Below are positions 28,914 through 39,755 of a stretch of DNA of 64,000 bases, piece after piece. Numbering within the stretch: position 1 is the first letter of the stretch; every line of letters begins with the position of its first letter. Source of the stretch: Collimonas humicola (GTDB lineage: Bacteria > Pseudomonadota > Gammaproteobacteria > Burkholderiales > Burkholderiaceae_D). Position numbers and translations under genes: made by a program. The stretch spans positions 1,240,001 through 1,304,000 of the forward strand of contig NZ_JAGQEE010000001.1 of NCBI RefSeq assembly GCF_018304945.1, written 5' to 3'. Under the pieces are notes generated by a model, which worked only from the letters and a program-made list of their open reading frames with translations, did no database searches and was not told the origin of the DNA.

Positions 28914-28978
28914 GCTGCTCATTCTTGCTGGCATATCGTGCATTCACAAGCTACGCCGGCCAGGCGTGGTTAAGCGGA

Positions 28979-30865
28979 TCAGGCCGGCGCAGTGGCGCTC
29001 GGCGACACGCCGCCGGATGAACTGTCGCTAGACGCCTTGCGCACCGAGCTGCCAGCCTTCGGCAAACGCGGCTCCAGGCCTTCCATGATGTCGTTGATCT
29101 GGTCGGCATCGATGGTTTCCCAGTCCAGCAGGGCCTTGGTCATGGCTTCAACCTTTTCCTTGTTTTCTTCCAGCAGGCGACGCGACAATGCATACTGCTG
29201 ATCGAGGATGCTGCGGATTTCGGCATCGACCTTTTGCTGAGTGACTTCCGACACGGTCTTGGACGACATGCGGCCGAAGTACGCGTCTTGCTCAGTATCT
29301 TCGTAGACCATGGTGCCCAGGCTTTCCGACATGCCGTAACGGGTCACCATCGCCCGTGCCAGCTTGGTAGCGCGCTCAAAGTCGTTGGAAGCGCCAGTGG
29401 ACATCTGGTGCATGAAAATCTCTTCGGAAATACGGCCGCCGAACAGGATGGCGATCTCTTCCAGCATCTTGTCCTTGTACATGTTGATGCGGTCGTGCTC
29501 AGGCAGCTGCCAGGTCAGGCCGAGCGCAAAGCCGCGCGGCATGATGGTGACCTTGTGTACAGGATCCGCCTTGGGCAAGAGCTTGGCGACCACGGCATGG
29601 CCGGATTCGTGATAAGCGGTGTTGCGTCGCTCCTCTTCACGCATGACCGCCGATTTGCGCTCAGGGCCCATGACGATCTTGTCCTTGGCATCTTCGAAAT
29701 CCTGCATCTCCACCAGGCGCTTGGCGCGACGCGCTGCAAACAGAGCTGCTTCATTGACCAGGTTGGCCAGGTCGGCGCCTGAGAAACCAGGGGTGCCGCG
29801 CGCCAGGATATCGGCCTTGACGTCGGTCGAAATCGGCACCTTGCGCATGTGCACATTCAAAATCTGCTCACGGCCGCGGATGTCCGGCAAGCCGACCACC
29901 ACCTGGCGGTCGAAACGGCCCGGACGCAGCAAGGCTTTGTCCAGCACATCGGAACGGTTGGTAGCAGCGATCACGATCACGCCGGAATTGGCTTCAAAGC
30001 CGTCCATCTCGACCAGCATCTGGTTCAGCGTCTGTTCGCGCTCGTCATTGCCGCCGCCCATGCCGGCGCCGCGATGGCGGCCGACCGCATCGATTTCATC
30101 GATGAAGATAATGCAGGGGGCGTGCTTCTTGGCGTTTTCAAACATGTCGCGCACACGGGAGGCGCCGACGCCGACGAACATTTCAACGAAATCCGAGCCG
30201 GAAATGGTGAAGAACGGCACTTTCGCCTCGCCTGCGATGGCGCGCGCCAGCAAGGTCTTGCCGGTACCTGGAGGACCAACCATCAGTACGCCGTGGGGAA
30301 TGCGGCCGCCCAGCTTCTGGAACTTGGTCGGATCGCGCAGGAAATCGACCAGCTCGGAGACTTCTTCCTTGGCTTCATCGCAACCGGCGACATCGGCAAA
30401 GGTCACGGAATTGCTGTTCTCATCGAGCATGCGCGCTTTCGACTTGCCGAACGAGAAAGCGCCGCCCTTGCCGCCGCCCTGCATCTGGCGCATGAAGAAA
30501 ATCCAGACGCCCAGCAACAGGATCATCGGGAACCAGGAGATGAAGATCTGCTGCAGGAACGAAGGCTCTTCCGGCTGCTTGACTTCGAATTTGACGTTGT
30601 TGTTGACCAAGTCGCCGATCAGGCCGCGGTCCAGCATGGTGATGGCGGTTTTCACTTTCTTGCCGTCCGACGTGCTGGCGACAATGCTGCTGCCTTCGAT
30701 CGTCGCATCGGTGATGTGCCCTGCCCTGATTTCAGTGATCAGATCGGAATAGGCAATCGGCCCTGCGCCGCTGGCCAGTCCACGCCCGTCGAACTGCTTG
30801 AATACGGTGAAAAGCACCAGGGCGATGACCACCCAGATGGCGGCTTTGGAAAACATGTTGTTCAC
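28979..30865 (-). CDS. ftsH: ATP-dependent zinc metalloprotease FtsH
   Basis: Membrane-anchored AAA+ protease for quality control of membrane and regulatory proteins, 628 residues. GTG at 30865 is the likely start because AAGGAG lies 5 bases before it (the ATG three codons later is too far). Membrane segments at about 8-24 and 107-125 flank the periplasmic domain. Walker A GPPGTGKT is at 197-204, Walker [10 protein letters not shown] near 252-260, the [23 protein letters not shown] (here split for length) near 301-320 and the zinc site HESGH at 419-423. The tail is Ser/Ala-rich. Confidence 0.97.
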   Translation of the reverse strand: MNNMFSKAAIWVVIALVLFTVFKQFDGRGLASGAGPIAYSDLITEIRAGHITDATIEGSSIVASTSDGKKVKTAITMLDRGLIGDLVNNNVKFEVKQPEEPSFLQQIFISWFPMILLLGVWIFFMRQMQGGGKGGAFSFGKSKARMLDENSNSVTFADVAGCDEAKEEVSELVDFLRDPTKFQKLGGRIPHGVLMVGPPGTGKTLLARAIAGEAKVPFFTISGSDFVEMFVGVGASRVRDMFENAKKHAPCIIFIDEIDAVGRHRGAGMGGGNDEREQTLNQMLVEMDGFEANSGVIVIAATNRSDVLDKALLRPGRFDRQVVVGLPDIRGREQILNVHMRKVPISTDVKADILARGTPGFSGADLANLVNEAALFAARRAKRLVEMQDFEDAKDKIVMGPERKSAVMREEERRNTAYHESGHAVVAKLLPKADPVHKVTIMPRGFALGLTWQLPEHDRINMYKDKMLEEIAILFGGRISEEIFMHQMSTGASNDFERATKLARAMVTRYGMSESLGTMVYEDTEQDAYFGRMSSKTVSEVTQQKVDAEIRSILDQQYALSRRLLEENKEKVEAMTKALLDWETIDADQINDIMEGLEPRLPKAGSSVRKASSDSSSGGVSPSATAPA

Positions 30866-31093
30866 TAGAACTCCTTGGACGCGCTGCGCGCCTGACATAG
30901 GTACAGCATCGAGATATTCCTTTGATTTTACTCGGAATAGGTACAGCTTGCTAGGAGGCTCGCCTGAGTTAGCGGACCACGGCTGAAAAAATAGCTAAAC
31001 AAATATTTTTCAGCCGCCGCTGCCGGATTCCAGACGAGTCCCTTTGGCAGCATATGCGGCCGCATCCATGGGAATTCAAGGAAAAATTGCTGA

Positions 31094-31738
31094 TTAACGT
31101 GGATTTTTCAATATTTTTCCGAGGAGGAAGATTTCGGACGACTTATCGCGGCTGGCCTTGGGCTTCCTCGACGCCACGGTTTTGAACTCCTGGCGGAATT
31201 TCATCAATACTTCGTTGTAGCCGGTGCCGTTGAAGCACTTCGCCAGCAAGGCCCCAGTCGGTTTCATGTGCATCTGCGCGAATTCAATTGCCAAATCGAT
31301 AATTTCCTCGACCCGCGCCGCATCGGATATGGCGATGCCGGACAGGTTGGGCGCCATGTCGGACAGCACCAGGTCCACTTTGCGCCCGTCCAGCAAGCGC
31401 TCCAGCTGGCGCACGCTGTCGGCTTCGCGGAAGTCGCCCTGGATGAAATGAACGTCAGCGATAGGTTCCATCGGCAGGATGTCAAGGCCGATGATCATGC
31501 CGTGGATACCACCGCCATCCTGTCCGGCCAGCTTGTTGCGGGCATACTGCGACCAGCTGCCGGGGGTGGAGCCAAGGTCGACAATGATCTGGCCAGGCTT
31601 GATCAGCTTGTCAAGTTCGTCGATTTCTTTCAGCTTGTAGGCAGCCCGCGCACGGTAGCCTTCTTTCTGCGCCAGCTTCACATAAGGGTCGTTAATGTGG
31701 TCGTGTAGCCAGTTTTTGTTTAATTTCTTCTTTGCCAT
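31094..31738 (-). CDS. rlmE: 23S rRNA 2'-O-ribose methyltransferase RlmE (FtsJ)
   Basis: SAM-dependent enzyme of 214 residues that methylates U2552 of 23S rRNA on the 50S subunit. The K-D-K-E catalytic frame is visible (K in [14 protein letters not shown] in [11 protein letters not shown] in LLAKCF, E near EIFLL). The SAM loop reads [12 protein letters not shown], with a Ser where Ala is common. It is upstream of ftsH on the same strand and divergent from yhbY, the standard rrmJ-ftsH arrangement. Confidence 0.95.
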   Translation of the reverse strand: MAKKKLNKNWLHDHINDPYVKLAQKEGYRARAAYKLKEIDELDKLIKPGQIIVDLGSTPGSWSQYARNKLAGQDGGGIHGMIIGLDILPMEPIADVHFIQGDFREADSVRQLERLLDGRKVDLVLSDMAPNLSGIAISDAARVEEIIDLAIEFAQMHMKPTGALLAKCFNGTGYNEVLMKFRQEFKTVASRKPKASRDKSSEIFLLGKILKNPR

Positions 31739-31769
31739 TCGCGTAGAATACCGTTTTTAAGGAATTTTT

Positions 31770-32240
31770 ATGTTGAAACTTACATCTGCCGAGCGTAGCG
31801 AGCTCCGTTCCCAGGCCCACGGTCTGGATCCAGTGGTCCTGATCAGCGAAGATGGCTTGAAGCCATCCCTGATGAAAGAGATCGATTTAAGCCTGAATGC
31901 GCATGGTCTGATTAAAGTGCGTGTATTCGGTGATGATCGCGAGGCACGGATTGCCATCTACGAAACTATTTGTGAAAAACTTGGCGCAGCGCCGGTGCAG
32001 CACATCGGCAAGCTGCTGGTCTTGTACCGGCCACAGAAAGATGCCGCCAAAGAACGCAGCGAAACCCGCGGCCGCGGCATGCGCGAAGTCACCATCGTCA
32101 AGCCTAGCCCGAGCGGCACCAAGCGGCCGTCGGTGACCAAGGTCATGGTCAAAGGCAATGAGCGCGTGACCCAGGGCGGCAACATCAAGCGCGCCAAACC
32201 GCGCCAGAAGAGCAGCAAGAAATCAGCATTGGGCCGTTAA
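31770..32240 (+). CDS. yhbY: YhbY-family RNA-binding protein (CRM domain)
   Basis: 156 residues. Residues 1-95 form a CRS1-YhbY domain (LTSAERSELRSQAHGLDPVVLI at the start, the GLIKVRVFGDDRE segment in the middle and HIGKLLVLYRP at the end), which in E. coli associates with pre-50S particles. The remaining 60 residues are a basic Lys/Arg/Ser-rich tail not found in E. coli YhbY and probably adds RNA contacts. Divergent from rlmE, whose product acts on the same subunit. Confidence 0.92.
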   Translation: MLKLTSAERSELRSQAHGLDPVVLISEDGLKPSLMKEIDLSLNAHGLIKVRVFGDDREARIAIYETICEKLGAAPVQHIGKLLVLYRPQKDAAKERSETRGRGMREVTIVKPSPSGTKRPSVTKVMVKGNERVTQGGNIKRAKPRQKSSKKSALGR

Positions 32241-32363
32241 TTTCCACAATTTGGGCCGGCCGCTTCGGCAGCCATCACATCCCGATACCGAGGGGGCCGT
32301 ATTCCGCTACGGCGGCGCCAGCATACTGCTAGCGCCCTCCCCATGCCCTGCGAGACCTTGTCT

Positions 32364-32825
32364 CTAGCGCAGGCTGCGCAATTTCAAGATCAATCCAACC
32401 CCAAGCAAGCCCTGGATCAGGTAAATCCCGCTGGAAACCCCGTGCAGGATGCCGAACTGCGTCCTGGCGCTGTCACTCATGACGCCGCCTGCCTGAGCCG
32501 CTGCTTCACGCAGGCTTGCCATGAAAGGCTGCAGGCAGAAATAACCGACCACGGTGCAAGCCAGCATCAGCAAAGTGAAACGCAGCAAGGTCTTGCGCAG
32601 CGGCGCCGAATCGTCATGGGTGCGATAGCTGAACAGCAAGATCAGCAGGACGCCGCAAGCCACCGTCAGCCAGGCTTCGATGCGGAACAGGTTGCCGGCG
32701 ATGGTGCCGGCCAGCGCACGGTCCGCCAAGGTGGCGAACAAGACCGGCGCAACCAGGCCGCCTATCGTCCACAAGCTACCGACCCACAAGGTCGCGACTA
32801 ACAATCTGCATCGCACTACAAACAT
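32364..32825 (-). CDS. DUF4149 membrane protein
   Basis: 153 residues with four predicted membrane segments (about 8-30, 48-68, 82-104 and 128-148). The start LLVATLWVGSLWTIGGLVAPVLFATL fits DUF4149, a family of unknown function regularly found between yhbY/rlmE and greA in Burkholderiales. It lies on the strand of greA, 65 bases downstream of it. Confidence 0.82.
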   Translation of the reverse strand: MFVVRCRLLVATLWVGSLWTIGGLVAPVLFATLADRALAGTIAGNLFRIEAWLTVACGVLLILLFSYRTHDDSAPLRKTLLRFTLLMLACTVVGYFCLQPFMASLREAAAQAGGVMSDSARTQFGILHGVSSGIYLIQGLLGVGLILKLRSLR

Positions 32826-32890
32826 CGCTGCTCCCGGATTTTCCGATCGAATGCTGCGTTGACGCCGCCGGGCGCCATCATGGCCACGCT

Positions 32891-33367
32891 TTAGACGTAG
32901 CGGACTTCCAGGATTTCATACTCGCGAATGCCGGACGGCGCTTGCACGCCGACCACGTCGCCGGCGGTCTTGCCGATCAGCGCGCGGGCGATCGGCGAAG
33001 TCACGGAAACCTTGGACAGCTTGATGTCGGCTTCATCGGTGCCGACGATTTGATAAGTCACCTTGTCGCCCGATTCCAGGTCTTCCAGATCGACCGTAGA
33101 GGCAAACACTACGCGCCCGTCCGCATCCAGGGTTGCCGGATCAATAACCTGCGCGGCTCCCAGCTTCCCTTCCAGGTCGGCAATCCGGCCTTCGACAAAA
33201 CCCTGGCGCTCTTTCGCCGCATCATAATCCGCGTTTTCGGAAAGATCGCCATGCGCGCGCGCTTCTGCAATGGCCTTGATGACAGCTTGACGCTCCTTGG
33301 TCTTCAAATGATGCAACTCATCTTTCAACAATTGCGCGCCATGCTTGGTAAGAGGTACTGAGCTCAT
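32891..33367 (-). CDS. greA: Transcription elongation factor GreA
   Basis: Rescues backtracked RNA polymerase by stimulating transcript cleavage. 158 residues; the ATG at 33367 gives the family start PLTKHGAQLLKDELHHLK, while the frame stays open upstream by chance. The acidic tip of the coiled coil (GDLSENADYDAAKERQG) is intact, and the C-terminal FKBP-like domain ends with the typical REYEILEVRYV. It follows carB on the same strand after a 210-base gap holding two inverted repeats. Confidence 0.96.
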   Translation of the reverse strand: MSSVPLTKHGAQLLKDELHHLKTKERQAVIKAIAEARAHGDLSENADYDAAKERQGFVEGRIADLEGKLGAAQVIDPATLDADGRVVFASTVDLEDLESGDKVTYQIVGTDEADIKLSKVSVTSPIARALIGKTAGDVVGVQAPSGIREYEILEVRYV

Positions 33368-33439
33368 AGGGATGCTATTCAACAAATATTTAATAAGGTT
33401 TATGACGCAGGATTTATCACGTACACAATAAAAGGTCAC

Positions 33440-33475
33440 GGAGGTCAAAAACGCACCAGTGCGCTTTTGACCTCC
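33440..33475 (-). terminator. Long hairpin between carB and greA
   Basis: GGAGGTCAAAA (33440-33450) pairs with TTTTGACCTCC (33465-33475), an 11-bp stem whose inner part can extend further. T residues are inside the stem rather than after it, so termination is plausible but not certain; it could also shape the greA leader. Confidence 0.55.
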
Positions 33476-33544
33476 GCAGGAACTTCTGTAGCTGAATTGT
33501 ACGTTTCGGCGGCTTCCAGGCAGCAATGCGGCCTCGAAAGCGAT

Positions 33545-33570
33545 TCAGGATGTGCCTAGGCACATCCTGA
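33545..33570. repeat. Perfect 26-bp palindrome after carB
   Basis: TCAGGATGTGCCT followed at once by its exact reverse complement, 8 bases after the carB stop. There is no loop and no U-run, so as RNA it would form a stem with a tiny loop; as DNA it could be a protein site. Confidence 0.8.
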
Positions 33571-33577
33571 TCTGACC

Positions 33578-36500
33578 TTAGTGTAAGGTTTTATGCAGGC
33601 CTTGTAAATCATAGACATGCAACTCGTCCAGATGACGCATGCCCTCGACCGCCGCTTCTGCACCGGCAATCGTGGTATAGGTCGTGGCGCGTGCCGCCAG
33701 GGCCGAGATACGGATCGCCCGCGAGTCGACAATCGCGCTACGCTTTTCTTCAACCGTGTTGATCACCAATGAAATCTCATTGTTCTTGATCATGTCGACC
33801 ACGTGCGGACGTCCTTCGACCACCTTGTTGACGGTTTCCACCGGGATCCCGGCAGCGCTGATTGCCGCCGCGGTACCCTTGGTCGCCACCACCGTGAAGC
33901 CGATCGCCACCAGATCCTTGGCAACCTGCACTGCACGCGGTTTGTCGCTGCCCTTGACACTGAGGAACACCTTGCCGGAACTCGGCAGCTTGACGCCGGC
34001 GCCGAGCTGCGACTTGACGAACGCCTCACCGAAAGTCTTGCCAACGCCCATTACTTCGCCGGTCGATTTCATTTCCGGTCCGAGAATGGTGTCGACGCCG
34101 GGGAATTTAACGAACGGGAATACCGCTTCCTTGACGCTAAAGTATTTCGGCACGACTTCTTCCTTGATGCCTTGGCTGTCGAGCGACTGGCCGACCATGC
34201 AGCGGGCGGCAATCTTGGCCAGCTGCAAACCGGTCGCCTTGGATACGAACGGCACGGTACGCGAGGCGCGCGGATTGACCTCCAGCACAAACACGACGTC
34301 CTTGCCATCGATCTGCTGAATCGCAAACTGCACGTTCATCAAACCAATCACGTTCAAACCCTTGGCCATCAGCGATGTCTGGCGCTTGATCTCTTCGATG
34401 GTTGCCTGCGACAGCGAATAAGGCGGCAGCGAACAAGCCGAATCGCCGGAGTGCACGCCAGCCTGTTCGATATGCTCCATGACGCCGCCGATAAAGGTGC
34501 GCTCGCCGTCGGACAGGCAGTCGACGTCGACTTCGATAGCATCGTTCAGGAAGCGATCCAGCAATACCGGCGAATCGTGCGAGACTTTGACCGCTTCGCG
34601 CATGTAGCGTTCGAGATCGCGTTGCTCGTGGACGATTTCCATCGCGCGGCCGCCCAATACGTAGGATGGACGCACCACCAGCGGATAGCCGATTTCCTGC
34701 GCCAGGCGCAATGCGTCTTCTTCAGTACGCGCGGTGCGGTTTGGCGGCTGGCGCAGGTTCAGGTCGTGCAGCAGCTTCTGGAAACGCTCGCGGTCTTCGG
34801 CAGCGTCGATCATGTCCGGCGAAGTACCGACGATAGGCACGCCGTTGGCTTCCAGATCCAGCGCCAGCTTCAGCGGTGTCTGGCCGCCGTACTGCACGAT
34901 TACGCCGTACGGTTTTTCCTTGTCGACGATTTCCAGTACGTCTTCCAAGGTCACCGGTTCGAAATACAGGCGGTCCGAGGTGTCGTAGTCGGTCGAGACG
35001 GTTTCCGGATTGCAGTTGACCATGATGGTCTCGTAGCCGTCTTCACGCATCGCCAGCGCTGCATGCACGCAGCAATAATCGAATTCGATACCCTGGCCGA
35101 TACGGTTAGGACCGCCGCCCAGCACCATGATCTTCTTCTTGTCGGTCGGATTCGATTCGCACTCTTCCTCGTAGGTCGAGTACATGTAGGCCGTGTTGGT
35201 CGAAAATTCGCCGGCACAGGTATCCACCCGCTTGTAGACCGGACGGATATTCAAGGCCAGGCGCTTCAGGCGCACTGCCGTATCCGTGGTCTTCAGCAGC
35301 TTGGCCAGGCGGCGGTCGCCAAAGCCCTTTTGCTTCAGGCGGAACAGCGTGTCGCGGTCCAGCGCTTCCAGCGTCTGGTTTTTTTCCAGCCACAGTTCGA
35401 TATCGACGATTTCCTTGATTTGCGACAGGAACCACGGATCGATATGGGTCAGCTGATGCACCTCTTCCAGCGTGAAACCTTGGGCGAACGCGTCGCCGAC
35501 ATACCAGATACGGTCCGGACCCGGCTCGCCGAGTTCTTCTTCGATCACTTCGCGGTCTTGCGTCTTTTCGTTCATGCCGTCGACGCCGACTTCGAGGCCG
35601 CGCAACGCTTTCTGGAACGATTCCTGGAAGGTGCGGCCGATCGCCATCACCTCGCCCACCGATTTCATCTGAGTGGTCAGGTGATCGTCGGCAGTCGGGA
35701 ATTTTTCAAACGCAAAACGCGGGATCTTGGTGACCACGTAATCGATCGAAGGCTCGAACGACGCCGGTGTCGCGCCGCCGGTGATTTCATTGCGCAACTC
35801 ATCCAGCGTAAAGCCCACCGCCAGTTTCGCCGCGATCTTGGCGATCGGGAAACCGGTCGCCTTCGACGCCAGCGCCGAAGAACGCGATACGCGCGGATTC
35901 ATTTCGATGACGATCATGCGGCCATCGGCCGGATTGACCGAGAACTGCACGTTGGAGCCGCCGGTATCGACACCGATCTCACGCAATACCGCCAGCGAGG
36001 CGTTACGCATGATCTGGTATTCCTTGTCGGTCAGCGTCTGCGCCGGCGCGACCGTGATCGAGTCGCCGGTATGCACGCCCATCGGATCCAGGTTTTCGAT
36101 CGAGCAGACGATGATGCAGTTGTCCGCCTTGTCGCGCACCACTTCCATCTCGTACTCTTTCCAGCCGATCAGCGATTCTTCGATCAGCAGTTCCTTGGTC
36201 GGCGATGCTTCCAGGCCGCGCTTGCAGATGGTTTCGAATTCTTCGGCGTTGTAAGCAATGCCGCCGCCGGTGCCGCCCATGGTGAACGAAGGACGGATGA
36301 TCACTGGGAAGCCAAGCTCCTTCTGCACAGCCCAGGACTCGTCCATGGTATGGGCGACGCCGGAACGTGCCGAGCCGAGGCCGATCTTGGTCATCGCTTC
36401 CTTGAACTTGGAACGGTCTTCGGCCTTGTCGATGGCTTCCGGCGAGGCGCCGATCAGTTCAACCTTATACTTTTCCAGGATGCCGTGGCGATGCAGGTCC

Positions 36501-36799
36501 AGCGCGCAGTTCAGCGCAGTCTGGCCACCCATGGTCGGCAGGATCGCGTCCGGCTTTTCCTTGGCGATGATGCGTTCCACCGCCTGCCAGGTGATCGGCT
36601 CGATGTAGGTGACGTCGGCCATTTCCGGGTCGGTCATGATGGTCGCAGGGTTGCTGTTGACGAGGATGACCTTGTAACCCTCTTCGCGCAACGCCTTGCA
36701 AGCCTGGGCGCCGGAATAGTCGAACTCGCAAGCCTGGCCGATGATGATCGGGCCGGCGCCGATGATCAGAATACTTTTTAAATCACTACGCTTAGGCAT
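33578..36799 (-). CDS. carB: Carbamoyl-phosphate synthase large subunit
   Basis: Makes carbamoyl phosphate for pyrimidines and arginine from bicarbonate, ATP and CarA-derived ammonia. 1073 residues, full length. The two ATP-grasp halves each start with the typical nucleotide loops ([20 protein letters not shown] near residue 12, [19 protein letters not shown] near 560, each split here by a few residues in other strains), and the C-terminal ~130 residues form the MGS allosteric domain ([17 protein letters not shown] onward). It overlaps carA by 8 bases. Confidence 0.98.
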   Translation of the reverse strand: MPKRSDLKSILIIGAGPIIIGQACEFDYSGAQACKALREEGYKVILVNSNPATIMTDPEMADVTYIEPITWQAVERIIAKEKPDAILPTMGGQTALNCALDLHRHGILEKYKVELIGASPEAIDKAEDRSKFKEAMTKIGLGSARSGVAHTMDESWAVQKELGFPVIIRPSFTMGGTGGGIAYNAEEFETICKRGLEASPTKELLIEESLIGWKEYEMEVVRDKADNCIIVCSIENLDPMGVHTGDSITVAPAQTLTDKEYQIMRNASLAVLREIGVDTGGSNVQFSVNPADGRMIVIEMNPRVSRSSALASKATGFPIAKIAAKLAVGFTLDELRNEITGGATPASFEPSIDYVVTKIPRFAFEKFPTADDHLTTQMKSVGEVMAIGRTFQESFQKALRGLEVGVDGMNEKTQDREVIEEELGEPGPDRIWYVGDAFAQGFTLEEVHQLTHIDPWFLSQIKEIVDIELWLEKNQTLEALDRDTLFRLKQKGFGDRRLAKLLKTTDTAVRLKRLALNIRPVYKRVDTCAGEFSTNTAYMYSTYEEECESNPTDKKKIMVLGGGPNRIGQGIEFDYCCVHAALAMREDGYETIMVNCNPETVSTDYDTSDRLYFEPVTLEDVLEIVDKEKPYGVIVQYGGQTPLKLALDLEANGVPIVGTSPDMIDAAEDRERFQKLLHDLNLRQPPNRTARTEEDALRLAQEIGYPLVVRPSYVLGGRAMEIVHEQRDLERYMREAVKVSHDSPVLLDRFLNDAIEVDVDCLSDGERTFIGGVMEHIEQAGVHSGDSACSLPPYSLSQATIEEIKRQTSLMAKGLNVIGLMNVQFAIQQIDGKDVVFVLEVNPRASRTVPFVSKATGLQLAKIAARCMVGQSLDSQGIKEEVVPKYFSVKEAVFPFVKFPGVDTILGPEMKSTGEVMGVGKTFGEAFVKSQLGAGVKLPSSGKVFLSVKGSDKPRAVQVAKDLVAIGFTVVATKGTAAAISAAGIPVETVNKVVEGRPHVVDMIKNNEISLVINTVEEKRSAIVDSRAIRISALAARATTYTTIAGAEAAVEGMRHLDELHVYDLQGLHKTLH

Positions 36800-37970
36800 T
36801 TTTATTTTTCTCCAACATCGTTTGATTCATCAATTGAATGAAACGATCGAACAAGGGGGCGATGTCATGCGGGCCGGGCGACGCTTCCGGGTGGCCCTGG
36901 AAGCAGAACGCCGGCTTGTCGGTGCGGGCGAAGCCTTGCAGCGAACCGTCGAACAACGATACGTGGGTGACGCGGCAATTGGCCGGCAGGGTCGCGCCAT
37001 CCACTGCGAAACCGTGGTTTTGCGAGGTGATCAGCACTTGCTTGCTGTCCAGGTCCTGCACCGGGTGATTGGCGCCGTGGTGACCGAACTTCATCTTGAG
37101 CGTCTTGGCGCCGGAAGCCAGCGCCATGATCTGATGGCCGAGGCAGATGCCGAAAGTCGGCACGCCGCGCTCGATCAGTTCCTTGGTAGCGGCAATCGCG
37201 TAGTCGCACGGCTCCGGGTCGCCAGGGCCATTCGACAGGAAAATGCCGTCCGGATTGAGCGCCAGTGCATCGGCAGCCGAAGCTTGCGCCGGCAATACAG
37301 TGATCTTGCAGCCGCGTTGCGCCAGCATGCGCAGGATGTTGAACTTGACGCCGTAGTCGAACGCCACCACGTGGTACTTCGGGGTGATCTGCTGGTCGTA
37401 GCCACGGCCGAGACGCCATTCCGTCTCGCTCCAGCTGTAAGCCTTGGTAGTCGACACAACTTTGGCCAGGTCCATGCCGGCCAGGCCGGGGAAGCCGCGC
37501 GCCAGTTCCAGCGCTTTCGCGGTTGCGGCGGCAATGTCCGGCTCGCCGGCGACGATGGCGCCGCCCTGCGCACCTTTTTCGCGCAGGATGCGGGTCAGCA
37601 TGCGGGTATCGATGCCGGCGATGGCGACGATGTTCGACTCCTGCAGGTAGGCATCGAGGCTTTGGGTGGAGCGGAAATTCGATACCAGGCGCGGCAGATC
37701 ACGGATGATCAGGCCGGCGGCGTGGATTTGGGAGGATTCGATATCCTCTTTATTGACGCCGGTATTGCCGATATGCGGATAAGTGAGAGTGACGATCTGG
37801 CGGCTGTAGCTTGGATCGGTGAGGATTTCCTGGTAGCCGGTCATGGCGGTGTTGAATACGACTTCACCTGTCGTATGCCCAACGGCGCCAATGGAAATAC
37901 CTTGGAAAATCGTCCCATCTGCTAGCGCGAGGATGGCCGGTACGGTGAGGCCAGAAAAAAATGGCTGCAA
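36792..37970 (-). CDS. carA: Carbamoyl-phosphate synthase small subunit
   Basis: Glutamine amidotransferase that feeds ammonia to CarB, 392 residues. The start is probably TTG at 37970: AGGAG lies 7 bases upstream and the product then begins [20 protein letters not shown], as in relatives; no ATG is available in the right place. The class-I amidotransferase triad is present with Cys276 in FGICLGHQ and the H-x-E of [11 protein letters not shown] near the end. The carA-carB pair is translationally coupled. Confidence 0.96.
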   Translation of the reverse strand: MQPFFSGLTVPAILALADGTIFQGISIGAVGHTTGEVVFNTAMTGYQEILTDPSYSRQIVTLTYPHIGNTGVNKEDIESSQIHAAGLIIRDLPRLVSNFRSTQSLDAYLQESNIVAIAGIDTRMLTRILREKGAQGGAIVAGEPDIAAATAKALELARGFPGLAGMDLAKVVSTTKAYSWSETEWRLGRGYDQQITPKYHVVAFDYGVKFNILRMLAQRGCKITVLPAQASAADALALNPDGIFLSNGPGDPEPCDYAIAATKELIERGVPTFGICLGHQIMALASGAKTLKMKFGHHGANHPVQDLDSKQVLITSQNHGFAVDGATLPANCRVTHVSLFDGSLQGFARTDKPAFCFQGHPEASPGPHDIAPLFDRFIQLMNQTMLEKNKNA

Positions 37971-38405
37971 GGGGTAACTCCTGATGTTGTTACCGCCGCT
38001 GCGCTGCGCCAAACGACCGCTATGAATCCCCAAACAGCGCCCGAACAGCGTTGATTTGACGGTTTATCAGTCTTTTTGGGACGAAATGGAAGGTGGTATG
38101 CGCTACGGCGGAGTAAATTGGGCTAAACCCTGCAATTATAGCCGACAACCACCTGCCCGGCAATCTGAACCGATGCCATACCGAGGATTTTTGTATAAAT
38201 AATTATGCAAGACGATTGCCGTTGATGCAGCGACAACAAACCTGACCAACGATGCCTGCCAATACCTGCCAAACCGTCACATCTGCCAATAATTGTCAGC
38301 TTGCCGGTTTGGCATTCAAACACGGACACACACACACACACACAGTTGCAGATTGCCGGGACGGCAATCGCGCCCCTCTCCGCAACTGCATGCCGCGCTT
38401 TCCGC
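37971..38405. other. Leader/intergenic region upstream of carA
   Basis: About 435 bases between carA and the GlcG-like gene. It holds an (AC)n run at 38326-38344 and three copies of CTGCCAA at about 38258-38289. No riboswitch or attenuator could be recognised; the carAB promoter must lie here. Confidence 0.5.
38326..38344. repeat. Dinucleotide (AC) microsatellite
   Basis: Nineteen bases of uninterrupted AC alternation, intergenic, some 60 bases past the end of the GlcG-like gene and about 360 bases before carA. Such runs slip during replication. Confidence 0.95.
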
Positions 38406-38813
38406 TTACAGGCCCAGGGCGGCAATACCAGCCTTGGCGATTTGCACGTCTTCAGTCGACTTCACGCCGGATACACCAACCGCACCCAGATACTCACCGC
38501 CGACAACGATAGGCACACCGCCTTCGAGCAGGCCTTCCAGGTTTGGTGCAGTAATGAACGAAAAACGCCCGTTATTGATCATGTCTTCGTAAATCTTCGA
38601 TTCGCGCTGACCCAAAGCGGAAGTCTTGGCCTTGGCCGGCGAAATGTGCGCCGAAATCGGCGCTGCACCGTCCATGCGCTGCAGCCACAGCAGGTGACCA
38701 CCGTCGTCGACGATGGAAATCGTCACCGCCCAGTGATTCGCCAGCGCTTCCGCCTCTGCTGCAGCGGCAATTTTCTTGACATCATCGAGTGTCAACACTT
38801 GTTTCGATTTCAT
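38406..38813 (-). CDS. GlcG/HbpS-like protein (DUF336)
   Basis: 135 residues from the ATG at 38813, which has AAGGAG at good spacing. The sequence covers a full GlcG/HbpS domain: LTLDDVKKIAAAAEAEA at the start, VTISIVDDGGHLLWLQRMDGA in the middle and the C-terminal GGVPIVVGGEYLGAVGVSG. Members bind haem or corrinoids or assist glycolate metabolism, but the role of isolated copies is unclear. No signal peptide, so it is cytoplasmic. Confidence 0.85.
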   Translation of the reverse strand: MKSKQVLTLDDVKKIAAAAEAEALANHWAVTISIVDDGGHLLWLQRMDGAAPISAHISPAKAKTSALGQRESKIYEDMINNGRFSFITAPNLEGLLEGGVPIVVGGEYLGAVGVSGVKSTEDVQIAKAGIAALGL

Positions 38814-39062
38814 TTTTGCTCCTTGTGAAAATAACTGATTATTGTACTTTAGTGCCTCGCAATAGACATCAACCAGCAACATTCCTCGCCCAGATAATTT
38901 CTGGCGCGATATTTGCTTTGCAGAAACCATGAAAATCGCAGCATGCCGACCATCTTTCTGATTAGTCCGATATTAATTGCAATATTGTCATGGTAAAGTA
39001 GCTGCCTTTCGCCTCTCCGGTTTGACAGGCGGGTCTTATTCACTTACATTCATGCGGTCGTA

Positions 39063-39653
39063 ATGTCACAGAGCCCATCTAACACGATGACGATTAAAGA
39101 AGCCGTCCCTCATTTCCAGACCTTGGTCCTGGCTTGCACGCTGATCGCCAGTTTGTGGCTGTGCAGCTCCGCGCGGGCTTCCGACATTACCGTCTTTGAA
39201 CCGCAACCCCAGCCTCTCACCACCCGCAGCAAACTCCAGCAGTTCACGGACCGCGCCTCGGACTTGGCAGTGAGCGCGATGGGCATGATCGGAATTCATT
39301 ACAAATACGGTGGCAACAACCCGGAAAACGGCCTCGATTGCAGCGGTTTGGTACGCTATGTATTCAAAGACGCCTGGGGCGTGAATGTGCCACGCACGGC
39401 GGCGGAGCTGAGCCGCAGCGGCGAAAAAATCGACAAGCAGGATTTGAAGCCGGGCGACCTGGTGTTTTATAACACTTTGCGCCGCAGCTTCTCTCACGTC
39501 GGCATCTACCTCGGCGACAACAAATTCATCCACGCCCCGTCCAGCGGCGGCAAGGTGCGTATCGAGAGCATGGACCTGGCCTACTGGAAATCGCGCTTCA
39601 ATGGTGCGCGCCGCATCAACGACCCCGAGCCGGGCAGCGACAATCAGCAATAA
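39063..39653 (+). CDS. Secreted NlpC/P60 cell-wall peptidase
   Basis: 196 residues. A signal segment (about 18-39, LVLACTLIASLWLCSSARAS) is followed by a C40 peptidase domain from about residue 65. The catalytic Cys93 (GLDCSGLV), His145 (FSHVGIYL) and third polar residue His157 (KFIHAPS) are all present, so it should cut stem-peptide bonds in peptidoglycan. An alternative ATG at 39087 is possible. It is divergent from the GlcG-like gene and convergent with the patatin-like gene. Confidence 0.9.
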   Translation: MSQSPSNTMTIKEAVPHFQTLVLACTLIASLWLCSSARASDITVFEPQPQPLTTRSKLQQFTDRASDLAVSAMGMIGIHYKYGGNNPENGLDCSGLVRYVFKDAWGVNVPRTAAELSRSGEKIDKQDLKPGDLVFYNTLRRSFSHVGIYLGDNKFIHAPSSGGKVRIESMDLAYWKSRFNGARRINDPEPGSDNQQ

Positions 39654-39755
39654 ACAATAAGCAGTAAGCAGCGCTCAATCGCAATTGGCGCAAAAAATCC
39701 CCTGCCGGTGGCGATACAGCTACCCGCAGCGCCAACGGGATTGCAATACCCCCGG

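Noticed and set aside
32296-32313. Short GCCGTA/TACGGC hairpin after yhbY
   Set aside because: Six-bp stem without a U-run; too weak to call.
33803-36781. 992-codon open frame opposite carB
   Set aside because: It is the antisense shadow of a highly GC-biased real gene; the product is His/Arg/Gln-rich without domains, while carB is complete.
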